DNA from: Limonium bicolor
Lineage: Eukaryota; Streptophyta; Magnoliopsida; Caryophyllales; Plumbaginaceae
Direction: 5' to 3'
Assembly (NCBI GenBank): GCA_023374045.1
Contig: CM041779.1
Location: 301,764,167 to 301,828,166 of the forward strand
DNA: 64,000 nt
The notes under the pieces were generated by a model, which saw only the letters and a program-made list of their open reading frames with translations, was not told where the DNA came from and did not search any database. Each line of letters begins with the position of its first letter. The first letter of the stretch is position 1. A program made the translations under genes and the position numbers. Of this stretch, positions 34,771-45,800 are shown piece after piece.

Positions 34771-37262
34771 CCAAGCCCAAGTGGCATAAGGGTAAATTCG
34801 ACATCCCAAAAAATATGTCCAAATCCAACAACATGGCCAAGCGACAACAACAGAAAGAAAATTTTGATTCTTGGTGGAAGGACAGCAAAAATACGTTAAT
34901 CTCCCTCCTACTAAGATTTGCGGTTACTACGGGAGCCTTGGACATAGAGACAGTGCTTGTGATAAATTGAATAGAGATCTTTCGTTTTATCTCAAACGTG
35001 TCAGACTAATTCATGAAGGTAGAGAAGAGTTAAAAAAATCTGGCTAAAAAACGGAACCCAAGTACATCTAGGTTCCTAAGACTAACAAATGATCTTATGT
35101 TTGTAGGTGAAGGCGAATGAAGACTGTTGGTACTTGGATAGTGGATGCTCTCGTCATATGACAGGAAATCGAAATCAATTCAATTAACTTTCATCCTACA
35201 AAGGAGGTAAGGTTACTTTTGGAAACAACAACCAAGGTGAAATCGTGGGAGTTAGCTCTGTAGGTAACCCCTCTAGATTTAAAATTGATGGAGTTCATCT
35301 GGTCACTGGACTTCAACACAGTCTGTTAAGCATTTCTCAAATTTGTGATAGATTCAATGTGGTACTTTTCTCCTCTTCAGATTGTAAGGTTTTTGATGAG
35401 CGTACAAGTTCTTTAAAAGCTATTGGACGCAAAGAAGGAAATCTCTACAAAATGTGCCTAAACTCAATCAATCCAGATGATCAATTTTGTCTAAATGTGC
35501 ATTCCAAAAATACATTGTTGTGGCACTCCAGACTTGGTCACGCAAATCACCGCTGCTGAATAAGCTCAAAAGTAAGAATTTGGTGATTGGTTTACCCGTA
35601 ACAAACTTTGACACAGACTCCGTCTGTAAAGCGTGCATAAAAGGTAACACACCCGAGCGTCCTTCAAAAGTAAGTCAACTCTCTCCACTAGCTCTCCGTT
35701 AGAATTGCTCCACATGGATCTTGTTGGTCCCATGCGTACTCAAAGTAGAAGTGGTAAGGGTATATTGTGGTCATAGTTGATGATTATTCTAGATGGACTT
35801 GGGTAATCTTTCTGTCTGCTAAGGATGAAACCTTTACGGAGTTTGTCAAACTCCATAAAGTACTTATCAATGAATTCTCATTTACGCTAAAAACCCTGAG
35901 AACAGACTAAGGCACTGAATTTTGCAGCAAGTCGTTTGATGAGTTTTGTAGGGATAACGGAGTCGATTATCAAGTTTCATCCGTAAGAACTCTAGAGCAG
36001 AACGGAGTCGTCGAACGGAAAAATAGGACCTTGGTCGAGATGGCGTGTACCATGCTTATTGATAGTCAACTAACTCCATCATACTGGGCAGAGGCTGTTA
36101 ATACAGCTTGCTATGTGCTAAATCGCCCCTTGATCCACCCTTTTCTTCACAAGACTCCTTACAAACTCCTCCGTCAATGCAAACCAAATCTTATTCATTT
36201 TAGGCGTTTCGGTGTAAGTGCTATATACATAATAATGGTTAGGACAACTTGGGTAAGTTCTCTCCCAAGAGTGATGAAGGCATATTCCTTGGTTATTCTT
36301 CTAAAAGCAAAGCCTATCGGGTTATCAATCTGAGAACTCAATGTTTAGAAGAAAGCCCCCATGTCAAGTTCGATGAGTCTAACAATGTTGGCTCATCTTC
36401 TAATCAACTTGACTTTGCTCTAGACGACTTTCTTACTGATCCACACTTCATCACCGTACCCATAAACAGAATCTAAGATTCCCAGTCTACTCCACTTGAC
36501 GACTCCCCAGGAAAGAAGCCAGTCCTTAATTCCACAGACACTGACAATAATTCTGACACACCCCATCCTGAAAATTTGGACTTTGAGTCCACCGACAAAG
36601 AAACTCCCCCCCCCCCCCCCGGCTTCACATCGACAGTTCCAACAAAAATCAGCTCACCCTCTTGAAAACATTATTTCAGACCCTCATTCAGGTGTCCAAC
36701 ACGTTTTCAAGCTATGAAAAACCTATGTGCCTTTGGTGCTTTCCTCTCAAGCATTGAACCGCGAAACGTCAAAGAGGCACTTATGGATAGTGATTGGGTC
36801 ACTGCTATGCAGGAGGAACTAAATTCCCTCCAAGACATGTTGTCTGGGAATTAGTCCCCTAACCCACGCATCAACAAACCATTGGTACATGTTGGGTCTT
36901 TCGTAATAACTTGATGATGTAGGACAAGTTTTCATGAATAAAACTCGTTTGGTTGTCAAGGCTACAATCAAGAAGAATGGATTGATTATGATGAAACCTT
37001 CTCACCTGTAGCACGTCTTGAAGTAATTCACATGTTAATTGCGTTTTGCTGCATTCAAAGTTTATACATTATATCAAATGGACGTCAAGACGGCCTTCCT
37101 TCATGGCTATATTGATAGAGAAGTCTATGTCGAGCAACCCTCAGGGTACACAGACTCCGTCCATCCTGACTACGTCTACAAACTTTGTAAGGCCCTTTAC
37201 GGACTCAAACAGGCTCTGCGAGCATGGTATAAAAGACTCTCTACATATCTCTTGCAAAATGG
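34771..37262 (+). pseudogene. SIRE-like pol: knuckle, protease, integrase, half of RT
   Basis: ICGYYGSLGHRDSAC (near 34,918) is a second knuckle with one Cys changed to Tyr. The protease core is CWYLDSGCSRHMTGN (near 35,130). TLLWHSRLGHANHR (35,513-35,556) is the pre-integrase motif. Integrase residues: D in LHMDLVGPM (35,712), D in LRTD followed directly by a stop (near 35,908), E in GVVERKNRTLVEMA (near 36,010). RT begins RLVVKGYNQEEWIDYDETFS (36,940) and runs through [20 protein letters not shown] and [15 protein letters not shown]. It ends at 37,262, against the 3' LTR. A run of 14 C lies near 36,607-36,620. Confidence 0.88.
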
Positions 37263-37272
37263 GACATAAAAG

Positions 37273-38053
37273 TGTTGCAGAGAAGTCAATCACCTCGACG
37301 GAGTCACTTGTACTCGACAAAACACAAAGAATGAGCTTCGCGCCAAACTACAGAAGGAGTCTGCGCAACTGACGAAGTACCACGGACCCTTTCATGCTGT
37401 TGCGGATATTAAGGAATGAACTCGTCAATACTCCAATGCTCCAACGGTCATATCACTAACCCCAGTCGTATCCGAAGTTCACGGCCCAAGTCAAAAGACT
37501 TTTTCCACTAAGTTAGTTCTGAAAATTTTTCGAAACTGACTCCTTCGAGTCGTTGCTCTTAGAACCAGTATAAATAGTCATGTAATAGCTAGTTTTTAGA
37601 TACGCTTTAGAGAGAAATATTCCAGAGATTAGAGAGAGAATAGCCATTGTAATTCAGAGAGAGAATTCATACCAAATTAGTTAGTGCATCTAGATAGACT
37701 CTTTCTAGGAAGATCCTAGTTTTACTACACTTACCATTGAGCTGATCAAAAAGTGTATTGGGTGAGTGAGTGAAAACCACAAAGTAGATCTCTTCTACTG
37801 AGTAGACATTGTAAGTTTTGTGTTGGCCATAAAATAAAATAGCGTATTTTGTGTATCTTGCTGAGTTCCATAGAGTCTTTCTAACTTTCGAGTGTAATCC
37901 ATTTTTGCTTCACTAAGTATTCCGTGCACTTAGTTCGATCAATTCGACTAAGTGCTTCTGTGTTTCAAGTGTTCTCACATACAAATTTCCATTGAGTCAA
38001 ACCACCATAGACTAACACCTTGAGTTAGTTTGAGTCAGTCGTCCGATCCTACA
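37273..38053 (+). repeat. 3' LTR of the SIRE-like element
   Basis: 781 bp, shorter than the 5' copy by small deletions. TATAAATAG near 37,570. The sequence just before it is ATGGGACATAAAAG, not the G-rich polypurine tract expected of SIRE. Confidence 0.9.
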
Positions 38054-39130
38054 TAATCCATGGCGGCTGGTAAGAAAAAACTTGGAGAACTCAGTTCAGA
38101 GTATGCAGCAGTAGATGAATCAGATGAACCAGATACTCCTTAATCAGCAACAACAACGACAACCTGGCACATTTCCTTCCTAACCTCATCCAAACCCGAA
38201 GGAATCACCTAAGGCGTTGGTTGTTTGTGAAGAGGTGGTATCTCTTGTGGTTGATCTTGAGGATAGGCTCTCATCTTCTGCAGTAACATTGAGAAGTTGA
38301 AGACGGTTGGAAGATAAAAGAAAAGGTCAAGTATTTGATGACCAAATGATGAAGAGATCAACCCTTCTTCTGTTGATGCACTATCAAGGTCTTCAGTTAC
38401 TCTTATAGTGAATTATAAGGAGATCCAGGCTCCTATTCTTCCTACTCCCTCTCCTTCTCGTATTACTATTGATGTCTCTTCTTCTTCTCCTAAGCATGTT
38501 GAACTCTCATTTCCTAATAGGCTGAAGAAGAAACATTTAGATGAACAATTCGCTAAGTTTTTGAGCATTTTTAAGAAGCTAACACTTGATATCCCTTTGA
38601 TTGATGCTTCCAGGATATACCTAATTATGCCAAATTTTGAAGGATCTTCTGACAAAGAAAAATAAGAAAGAGGATAAAGAAACAGTTCACCTGACAAAGG
38701 AGTGCTCTGCTACTCTTCTCGAGCACTTCCTCTTAAGCAGAAGGATCCAAGCAATCCCATTGTCCCTTGTTTCATTGGTGAGGTAGACTGCGGCAGTGGC
38801 TTGTGTGACTTGGGTGATAGCATCAATATCATGCTCTATGCCACCTGCTTAAAGGTAAGAGGAGGAGAGTTTCAACTAGTCCTCTTCAAGCTCTAGCTAG
38901 CAAACAGATATGAGATCAAACCAATGGGAATTGTTCAAGATTTAGTAGTTGGGGTGGACCATCTTATTTTTCCTGCTGATTTTATTGTTTTAGATATGGA
39001 TGATGATGTAGAAGTTCCTCTTATTTTGGGTTGACCTTTTCTAAGTACTGCTAAAGCTGTTATTGATGAGCATGATGGTAAAATTACTTTACGGTATGAG
39101 GATGAAAAGATAGAGTTTGACATGAAGAAG
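38054..39130 (+). pseudogene. Athila gag C-terminus and aspartic protease
   Basis: Gag resumes with a Gln/Pro-rich stretch and GTFPS-PHPNPKESPKAL (38,170-38,220). LSFPNRLKKKHLDEQFAKFL (38,504-38,563) and a KKLTLDIPLIDA segment are the conserved pre-protease block. Protease: VDCGSGLCDLGDSINIMLYA (near 38,790-38,845), where the family has CDLGASINLMP, so the catalytic Asp is kept. Then GIVQDLVVGVDHLIFPADFI and DDVEVPLILG (38,930-39,030). Stops at 38,664, 38,894 and 39,032. Confidence 0.85.
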
Positions 39131-39699
39131 ATGATGAGGTCAACTTCTACTTCTGCCCATTCTGTGATGTCAGTAAGTCTTGTGAATGATGATAGGGAAG
39201 ATTGTAATTTGTTAAATGATGATGATGATATGTATTCTTTTCCTTCTTCCTTATTTACTGTTTCTGAGCCATTGGAGTAGGTTCTTGTTGCGTCTTTGGA
39301 AACAAAGACTCTCAATCTTGAGGTGAATGTAACGCTTGCTCATATGGAGAGAGAAAAGGCTGGTTTTCAAGCTTATCGCCCTCTATTGAAGAGGCTTGAT
39401 ATAGAGATTCAGAGGACTACTCCTTCTGTCGAGTAACCTAGTACTAGAAGCTGCTTATAACTTGAGTTTAAATATTTTTGCTTCTGGTTTATTCTTTCTG
39501 CTGTAATTGTTGCCTGTCATTGTTTCTTCTTTGACTTCTGGGCAGGAAGGTAAATTACTTGAGGTTTGAAGAGGCACAAGAGAGCGATCGGTGGACACTA
39601 GCTGACATTAAAGGCATTGACCCAACCTTCTACACACATCACATCTATATGGAGGAGGATTACAAGCCTGTCAAAACAGCCACAGTGTCGGCTCAACCC

Positions 39700-40985
39700 T
39701 AACATGCAGGAGGTTGTCAAGAAAGAGGTGTTGAAGCTTCTAGACGCTGAGATCATCTACCCTATTTCTGACAGCACTTAGGTAAGTCCTGTACAGGTAG
39801 TTCCTAAGAAAGGTGGGTTTGAGGCTGTTCAGAATGACAAAGGTGAGTCTATTCCTTAAAGAAAGATCACTGGTTGGCGCATGTGTATTGACTATAGACA
39901 GTTGAATTCTGCAACCAGAAAAGATCATTTCCCTCTCCCTTTTATTGATCAAATGCTTGAGAGATTGGCTGGGCAAGAATATTATTGCTTTTTAGATGGT
40001 TCTTAAGGGTACTTTCAGATTTCTACTGCGTCATAGGACCAAGACAAGACCACTTTCACTTGTCCTTATGGTACCTTCCGTATAGAAGAATGCCCTTGGA
40101 TTGGTAATGCTTCTGCCACCTTTCAGCGCTGTATGCAGACGATCGTCACGAACTTCATCGAGTAGAGCATTGAGGTATTTATGGATGATTTTTTGTTTAT
40201 GGCTCTAGCTTTGATGTTTGTTTGGTGCAGCTTGATCAAATCCTAGGCCGATATGAGGAGAAAACCTGGTTCTCAACTAGGAGAAGTGTCACTTTATGGT
40301 CAAGGTTGGGATTGTGCTCGGCCACAAAGTTTCTACTAAAGGGATTAAGGTTGAAGGTGGAGGTAATGAGAAATTTCCAACACCTACTTGTGTAAAAAAG
40401 GTAAGAGCTTTCTTAGGGCATACAAATTTTTATAGACGGATTATTTAGGATTTTTCTAAAATTTCCAAAACTATTGACTGATCTGCTTCTAAAAGATGCC
40501 CCATTTGTTTTTTCTGATGATTGTGTATCTACTTTTGATTTGATTAAACAAAAATTAGTAGCTGCACCCACTATTGTTTTACCTGATTGGTCATTACCCT
40601 TTGAGATTATGTGTGATGCCAGTGATTATGCAGTGGAGGAAGCTCTGTGCCAAGGAAAGATAAGATTCTCATGGTCATTGATTATGCAAGCAAAACTTTG
40701 AATGACGCCTAGAGGAACTACACCACCACTGAAAAAAAGCTCCTAGCTGTGGTATTTCCCTTGATAAGTTTAGATCATATCTTTGGGGAAGTAAAGTAAT
40801 TGTTCACACTGACCACACTGCTCTTAGATATTTATTTGCTAAGAAAGAGGCCAAGCCCGGTTGCTTCGTTGGATTCTTTGTTATAAGAATTTGACATTGA
40901 AGTCAGAGATAAGAGGCGAATTGAATACCGTGACTGACCATATTTCTAGGGTGGTAGTTCCTGATGATGGTGTACTGATTAATGA
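39700..40985 (+). pseudogene. Athila reverse transcriptase and RNase H
   Basis: RT: KEVLKLLDAEIIYPISDST (39,724-39,780), GWRMCIDYRQLNSATRKDHF (39,874-39,933), QDKTTFTCPYGTFR (40,040-40,080), NASATFQRCM and EVFMDDF (catalytic, near 40,172-40,192). A connection and RNase H follow: FVFSDDCVSTFDLIKQKL and LPFEIMCDASDYAVEEAL (40,594-40,647). The tail is VTDHISRVVV near 40,930. At least a dozen stops or shifts are present. Order and motifs are those of Athila pol. Confidence 0.88.
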
Positions 40986-40989
40986 TTAA

Positions 40990-42366
40990 TTTGTTTCCTG
41001 ATGAAACTGTCTTTGTTTTACATAAGATGCAAGAGCCATGGTATGCTGATATGGCTAATTTTCTTGTTTCTAGTGTTGTTCCTCATAATTTCTCCTATGC
41101 TCAGACGAAGAAATTCCTTTCTGATTCTCGTCATTATATTTAGGAAGACCCTCACGTGTTGAGTGGTGCAGATGGTTTGATTCACAGGTGTCTTCCTGAT
41201 GATGAGGTAAGCAGTGTACTCAAGTTTTGTCACTCCAGGGATGCAGGAGGTCACCATGGTTCCCACAGGACAACTGCAAAGGTTTTGTAATCCATTTTTT
41301 ATTGGCCCATTCTTCATAATGATTGCCAAGCTTGTGTAGCCAAGTGTGACAGTTGTCAGAGACTAGGCAACACTTCTAGACGGCACGAGATGCCTCAACA
41401 TGGTATTTGGAAGTTGAATTATTTGCCTGCTGAGGTATGATTTTATGGGACCTTTACCTTCTTCTCAGGGTTACCAGTATATTCTCATGGCAGTGACTAC
41501 GTGTCGAAGTGGGTAGAAGCTATTCCTTGCCAGTGGGTTGATTCCAAGACAGTGGTTAAATTTCTGAAGAAGCACATCTTTACTCGCTTCAGGGTTCCTA
41601 GGGCGATTATTAGTGATGGAGGATCACAGTTCTGCAATCGCTCCTTCGATGCTCTAATGGCTAAGTATGGAGTGTGCCACAAAGTTGCCCTCCCTACCAT
41701 CCATAGACAAATGGACAAGCTGAAGTGTCCAATTGAGAGCTCAAGTGGATTCTTCAAAAGACTGTCAGTTCTTCCAGGAGGATTGGTCTCAGAAGCTCGA
41801 TGAAGCTCTATGGGCCTATAGAACTGCATTCAAGACTCCCATTGGGATGTCTTCTTTCAGGTTAATTTATGGTAAGTCTTGTCATTTGCCTATGGGGTTG
41901 GAGCATAAGGCATACTGGCATACTGGGCACTTAAGTCCCTAAACTTTGATATTCATGTTGCTGGTGAGAGGAGGAAGTTTCAGCTTTCGGTGTTAGAAGA
42001 GTTGAGGGATCAAGCTTATAATAGTGCAAAAATTTACAAATAGCGCACTAAGAAGCTCCATGATGAGATGATCCAAAGAAGGGACTTCAAAGTTGGAGAT
42101 TGGGTGCTGCTCTACAATTCAAGATTGAAGCTTTACCCTGGGAAGCTTGAGTCCCATTGGGCAGTCCATTCAAAGTAGTGGATATTACTTCTTACAGGGC
42201 TTACGAGCTAGAAAATAAAAAGGGTGAAATTTTCAAAGTCAATGGGGCTCAATTGAAAAAGTATATTGGTATTGCTGATGCTAATATTGATTTGCACATA
42301 CTTTCTTTTGTGCAGGATCAGCCGCATGCCCTAGATGCTTCCAGTCTCCCAATGTCGAAAGATTAA
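40990..42366 (+). pseudogene. Athila integrase and pol C-terminus
   Basis: Zinc-binding region: LKFCHSRDAGGHHGSHRTTA (about 41,220-41,280) and CVAKCDSCQ (near 41,335-41,360). Core: a DFMGPLP remnant near 41,437 (two codons before it appear lost), D in IISDGGSQFC (41,615), and E (41,722) in a frame reading NGQAEVSN. The D-E distance is 107 nt, one short of the D-35-E spacing. The C-terminal KVVDITSYRAYELENKKG, VNGAQLKKYI stretch ends at a stop at 42,366. Confidence 0.88.
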
Positions 42367-42480
42367 AAGAATAAAATTCCTTGAGACTTTGATATGCATT
42401 TAGGAAGCTTCAAAATCTCACTCTAGGATGTTATGGTATTTCCAACCACACTCCTCTTCTTTTGATCAGTAAGCTTGGGA

Positions 42481-42530
42481 AGTCTAGCTAGAGACTTTAA
42501 ATCTGGGCAGCTTGGTAGAGGCTACCCACT
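42481..42530 (+). ncRNA. conserved post-pol block with GGTAG/CTACC hairpin
   Basis: AGTCTAGCTAGAGAC, TTTAAA, GGGCAGCTT and then a hairpin GGTAGAGGCTACC (42,514-42,526), about 115 bases after the pol stop. The same order of elements occurs on the minus strand at 55,791-55,840 with a different hairpin sequence. This is a candidate structured RNA element of Athila-type transcripts, classed as ncRNA for lack of a better category. Confidence 0.6.
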
Positions 42531-42835
42531 CTACTTTCCTTTGTTTATTCTCCTTTCGCTTTACTTTTTTCGTGTGGAGTTGATTTTATTGCTTTTCTAA
42601 CTTTTTCTGAGCTTTTAATTACACTTGAGTTCTTCTGGCTGGGTAGTATAAGTTGTGCAAGAACATTTCTCTTCATTCCCAGCTGAACTCAAGTGTATGG
42701 GGCATTCCAAAACTTGCGTGTACTTGTTAGGGGAGTATTTCTGTTTCCTTTAGTTTTTCTTTGTTTGATTGTGGTTTTGTATAGGGAGTACTTGATTTTT
42801 ATTTCATTTTAGTTCCTTAAATCACTAACAAAAAT

Positions 42836-42985
42836 ATAATATATATATATATACGTCCGGATAAGCGTCCGGCTTACTCACCTGGACGTGTTGAATGGAT
42901 TTTTGCCGTGTCCGGCTCGATGATACGGATGTCCCAAATGGACAACTCAAGCCGCGTTCGGCCTTCTCACCCGGACGGAAGACCC
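42836..42985. repeat. TA microsatellite and GTCCGG...CCGGAC motif cluster
   Basis: A TA run (42,836-42,853) is followed by three CGTCCGGCTT...CCTGGACGTG-like inverted pairs, e.g. GCGTCCGGCTTACTCACCTG and GTTCGGCCTTCTCACCCGGA. It is the same motif type as in this element's LTRs and in three other elements in the window. Confidence 0.75.
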
Positions 42986-43130
42986 AGACGCACGTCTTCT
43001 TCCAAAAAATAACACGGGTGTCACACTTCTATCTCTCTTCCTCCTTTCACTAAAATTTTCCTCTACAACTCACTTTCTCCGCCTTTCGCGTCCTGAACCA
43101 GAGCCACCACGCCGCCTTTGCTCCAGACCA

Positions 43131-44465
43131 CCGATGTTACCCACCCAGACCGTCGTCGCCGCTGTTCCTGACGTCGTTGCCCAGCACACTGCCGCAGACC
43201 TCCGCGCCTCACCCGTTCCAGTTCACCGACATCCCCAATTTCTCCACAGTCCAGATGGTCCGTACTTGAGGATAGTTTTGCTGGTTCTTGCTAGGTTTGC
43301 AGTAGCTGTCTGCTCTCTTCTCTCCTCTTGCTTCTGTGTGAGTTTGTTTGAGCGTGACCTAGTTTGCCCAGGGACGGAATTTATTTATGATGAAGAGGCG
43401 AATTTTTGCTGAGGTTGTGATAGCTGCCAAGCTAGATGCACTGTTTAAGCCCTTTGGATTGGGCTAGGTGCTTCGGATGGGCGAGGGCCTCTTTTCTCCG
43501 GCTCTGGTCCATGAATTTTATGGTAATGCACAAGCGAGTGACTCGGCCCATTCTGTCATGTCTTATGTGCGTCATTACCCCATTGAGATCACTCCAGCCT
43601 CCTTCAGCCTTCTGTACGACATTCCAGATAATGAGGAGGGCTACACGGAGTTCCACAAGAATTTTCTACACAGTACGAAGGTGAAGTGCATTCATGAGGT
43701 TGGGTGCACCAGACGCCACAGAGGAGAAGAGAACAAGGACGTTCTCCCTTACTCCAACTTTCCGACTCTTATGCAGAGACTACTGGCAGAGATCCTCAGC
43801 CATCAGATCCGGCCTCAGGCTGGAAATATTCTTCTAACGAGGACTGTTGCTTTTTAACTACTTGGTAGCTGCTCCATCTCCTTCTGCTCAGCGCATCTCC
43901 ATTCCATTCGCCATGTTTCGACAGCTGCATAAGGTGGCCAGCTATCTCCGGTCCAAGAAGAAGAGGGTCACTCCTATTTTCCCTTCTTCATCCATCACTA
44001 CTTGGCCATTATGCTTCCAAAGGACTTCCTCATGGGTCTGGACGTACGCGAGGGGGAGACTCCCATTACATTGAAGACCTTTAAGAGGTGGGGTTTCATA
44101 CATCTCGACGATGGCACATGGGTAAGAGGTAGCTCCATGCTTTTTGATGCTGGATCCTCTTCTTCTAGAGGATCTCGGGCTCGCGCACCTTATACTTCAG
44201 TCATGCAGCCTCCCACTCCCCCTGTGATGGATGTTCCTCCAGAGCTTCAGACGCACCTGAGCGACATATAGAGGATACAACAGGATATGTTTCAGGCTCA
44301 GCATCGGATTTCTGAACGTCTAGATCGTAGTGAGGCTTTCCTGTAGAAGACGTGTCAGCATTTTCAGTAGACTGATACTGTTTAGAGGCAGACGGTTGGG
44401 ATTTTGGAGCGCATCCTCGCTAGCTTTTGTTAGGGAGCTCCACCACCGCCTCCACCACCTCAGTG
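43131..44465 (+). pseudogene. extra ORF downstream of Athila pol (plant transposon protein domain-like)
   Basis: ATG at 43,131 (MLPTQTVVAAVPDVV) in Pro-rich N-terminal sequence. After shifts near 43,390 the conserved core is GLFSPALVHEFYGNAQASDS, MSYVRHYPIEITPASFSLLY and DIPDNEEGYTEFHKN (43,490-43,660). Later come LPKDFLMGLDVREGETPITL, an Asp/Ser-rich stretch, a heptad-like ISERLDRSEAFL, and a final poly-Pro before a stop at 44,465. This resembles a domain found in many plant Athila-type proteins ('putative plant transposon protein'). Athila elements often have a post-pol ORF once called env-like; I see no clear signal peptide or fusion features. Function unknown. Confidence 0.65.
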
Positions 44466-45787
44466 ATCCATCTTTATTATCTTTTTTTTTTATTTTGTTT
44501 TTTTTTGTTACTTTTTTTTGTTCACTTTACTTTTGTATTTTACTTTCTTTCATTATTCATTTTTATTGTATTTTATGTTCTGAAAAAAAAAAAAAAACAA
44601 AAACACGACAACAAAATGAACTCCTTCCAGGAGCACTTCATTTTATGTTATTATTATGCTTGTTACTCATTTTTGTGTTATTTTGTTTCTCTTCTGATTT
44701 GCTTTACAGCATTTTTTTTTTCTCTTGCTACTATGTTCTCTTTCTGCCGGATCATATGTGTGGGAGACTTCTTTCGACTATTGTCTAGAACCTTGGGGAG
44801 TATTATATTCACCATCTGCTTCTATAACTTTGATGTTCCCCTTTGTTTTGCTTTGCTGATTTTCCCCTTTGGATTACAGTCTTTTTGAATTAATTCTTTC
44901 TACGCAATGAGGGCATTGCTTTGATTTAAGTGTAGGGGACGATTGACTCCGTCGTAACTTGTTCTTGCGTTTGTCTTTCTTGCACTTGTTTAAGTCTTGT
45001 TAATGGAGATAACTGAAAGAGAGACATAGAAGAAGCTAAGCAAGTTGACAGGTTTGGGGTGTGAATTATTTTTTATTCGAATTATTATGGTTTATTGCTA
45101 AAATTGAAGTCATGGTCTACCAATGCTAATATGATTGAGAATTTTGCCATCTGAACCTTGTTTTTAACTTTGAGCCTGGGAATAAATGGTATGAAAGGTG
45201 GAAAAGAACAAAGACAAGGTACTCTGCTGATCCTTTAAGGCATTTCCTGAACCTAAAACAGGCCACTTTTACTCGGTTATTAAGACCTTTGGGGTGCCTA
45301 TCACCTAGCTACCTAAGGTTCTCTGAATCTGGGATAGTTGACCCAAAGCCGCTACATAGGTGAAGAGAAAAGTCTGAGGTGAAAGAAACAAATGAACTTC
45401 AATTGAAGTATCTATGCATCTTTTGAGCTGAAAGTTTTCAATAACTTCTATCATTGGGATCATGAGTGTGTGGCATTGAAAGGTAAAATGAAATAAGATC
45501 TTACTTCATGCCCCTTGTCATTCGAAATGGAATGTGAAGGAAATGGTTGTTTGGCTCATGGTTAAAGGCTCAGTTCTTATGGTTCTTCTTCTCTCTCAAA
45601 GCTTTGTATGACTTCTTGTACTTCTTGGTTTGTTCTAAAAATTCTTTTTGCTTAGAGTTGGAAATCTAATCCCCCGGATCGAAAGACGTGCAAAATATTC
45701 TTTGTGCTCTCTCTCTCTCTTGGTTGTATCTATTGGCTTGCTTGAGCTTTTGTTTGAGAGACTTGCTTGGGGACAAGCAAAAGATAA
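44466..45787 (+). other. 3' untranslated region of the Athila-type element
   Basis: T-rich start (44,470-44,580), an A run (44,582-44,597) and no coding. TTTAAGTGTAGGGGACGATT at 44,926-44,945 is a degenerate copy of the purine-rich tract near the LTR. Just before the LTR comes GGGGACAAGCAAAAGATAAG then TGTGGGGG, a hallmark shared by many plant gypsy elements and present inverted at 54,646-54,680. Confidence 0.75.
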
Positions 45788-45800
45788 GTGTGGGGGAATT

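Larger units (their letters stand above)
32132..38053 (+). mobile_element. SIRE-like Ty1/copia element nested in Athila gag, 3' part of pol deleted
   Basis: LTRs 32,132-32,959 (828 bp) and 37,273-38,053 (781 bp) both run TGTTGCAGAGA...CGATCCTACA. TGGTATCAGAGCC at 32,962 is the tRNA-Met primer site. Gag is long, with two zinc knuckles and an acidic/coiled extension, which suggests the SIRE lineage. Pol order is protease, integrase, RT. RT stops after LSTYLLQNG at 37,262, so the YVDD half and RNase H are missing. No target duplication is seen (AAAAG left, TAATC right). Bases before the two LTRs are alike (GACGTAAAAG / GACATAAAAG), which is unusual. Confidence 0.9.

Noticed and set aside
36607..36620. 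Run of C as a slippery frameshift signal
   Set aside because: Sits in already broken coding between integrase and RT with no pseudoknot or frame logic.
20243..41724. Both integrases lacking one base between the last two catalytic residues as a programmed feature
   Set aside because: Different lineages and different local sequence; two independent decays are simpler.
44427..44888. Hydrophobic 153-codon frame as a membrane or envelope protein
   Set aside because: The Phe/Leu/Tyr runs come from T-rich UTR and cross an A run; it is a composition artefact.
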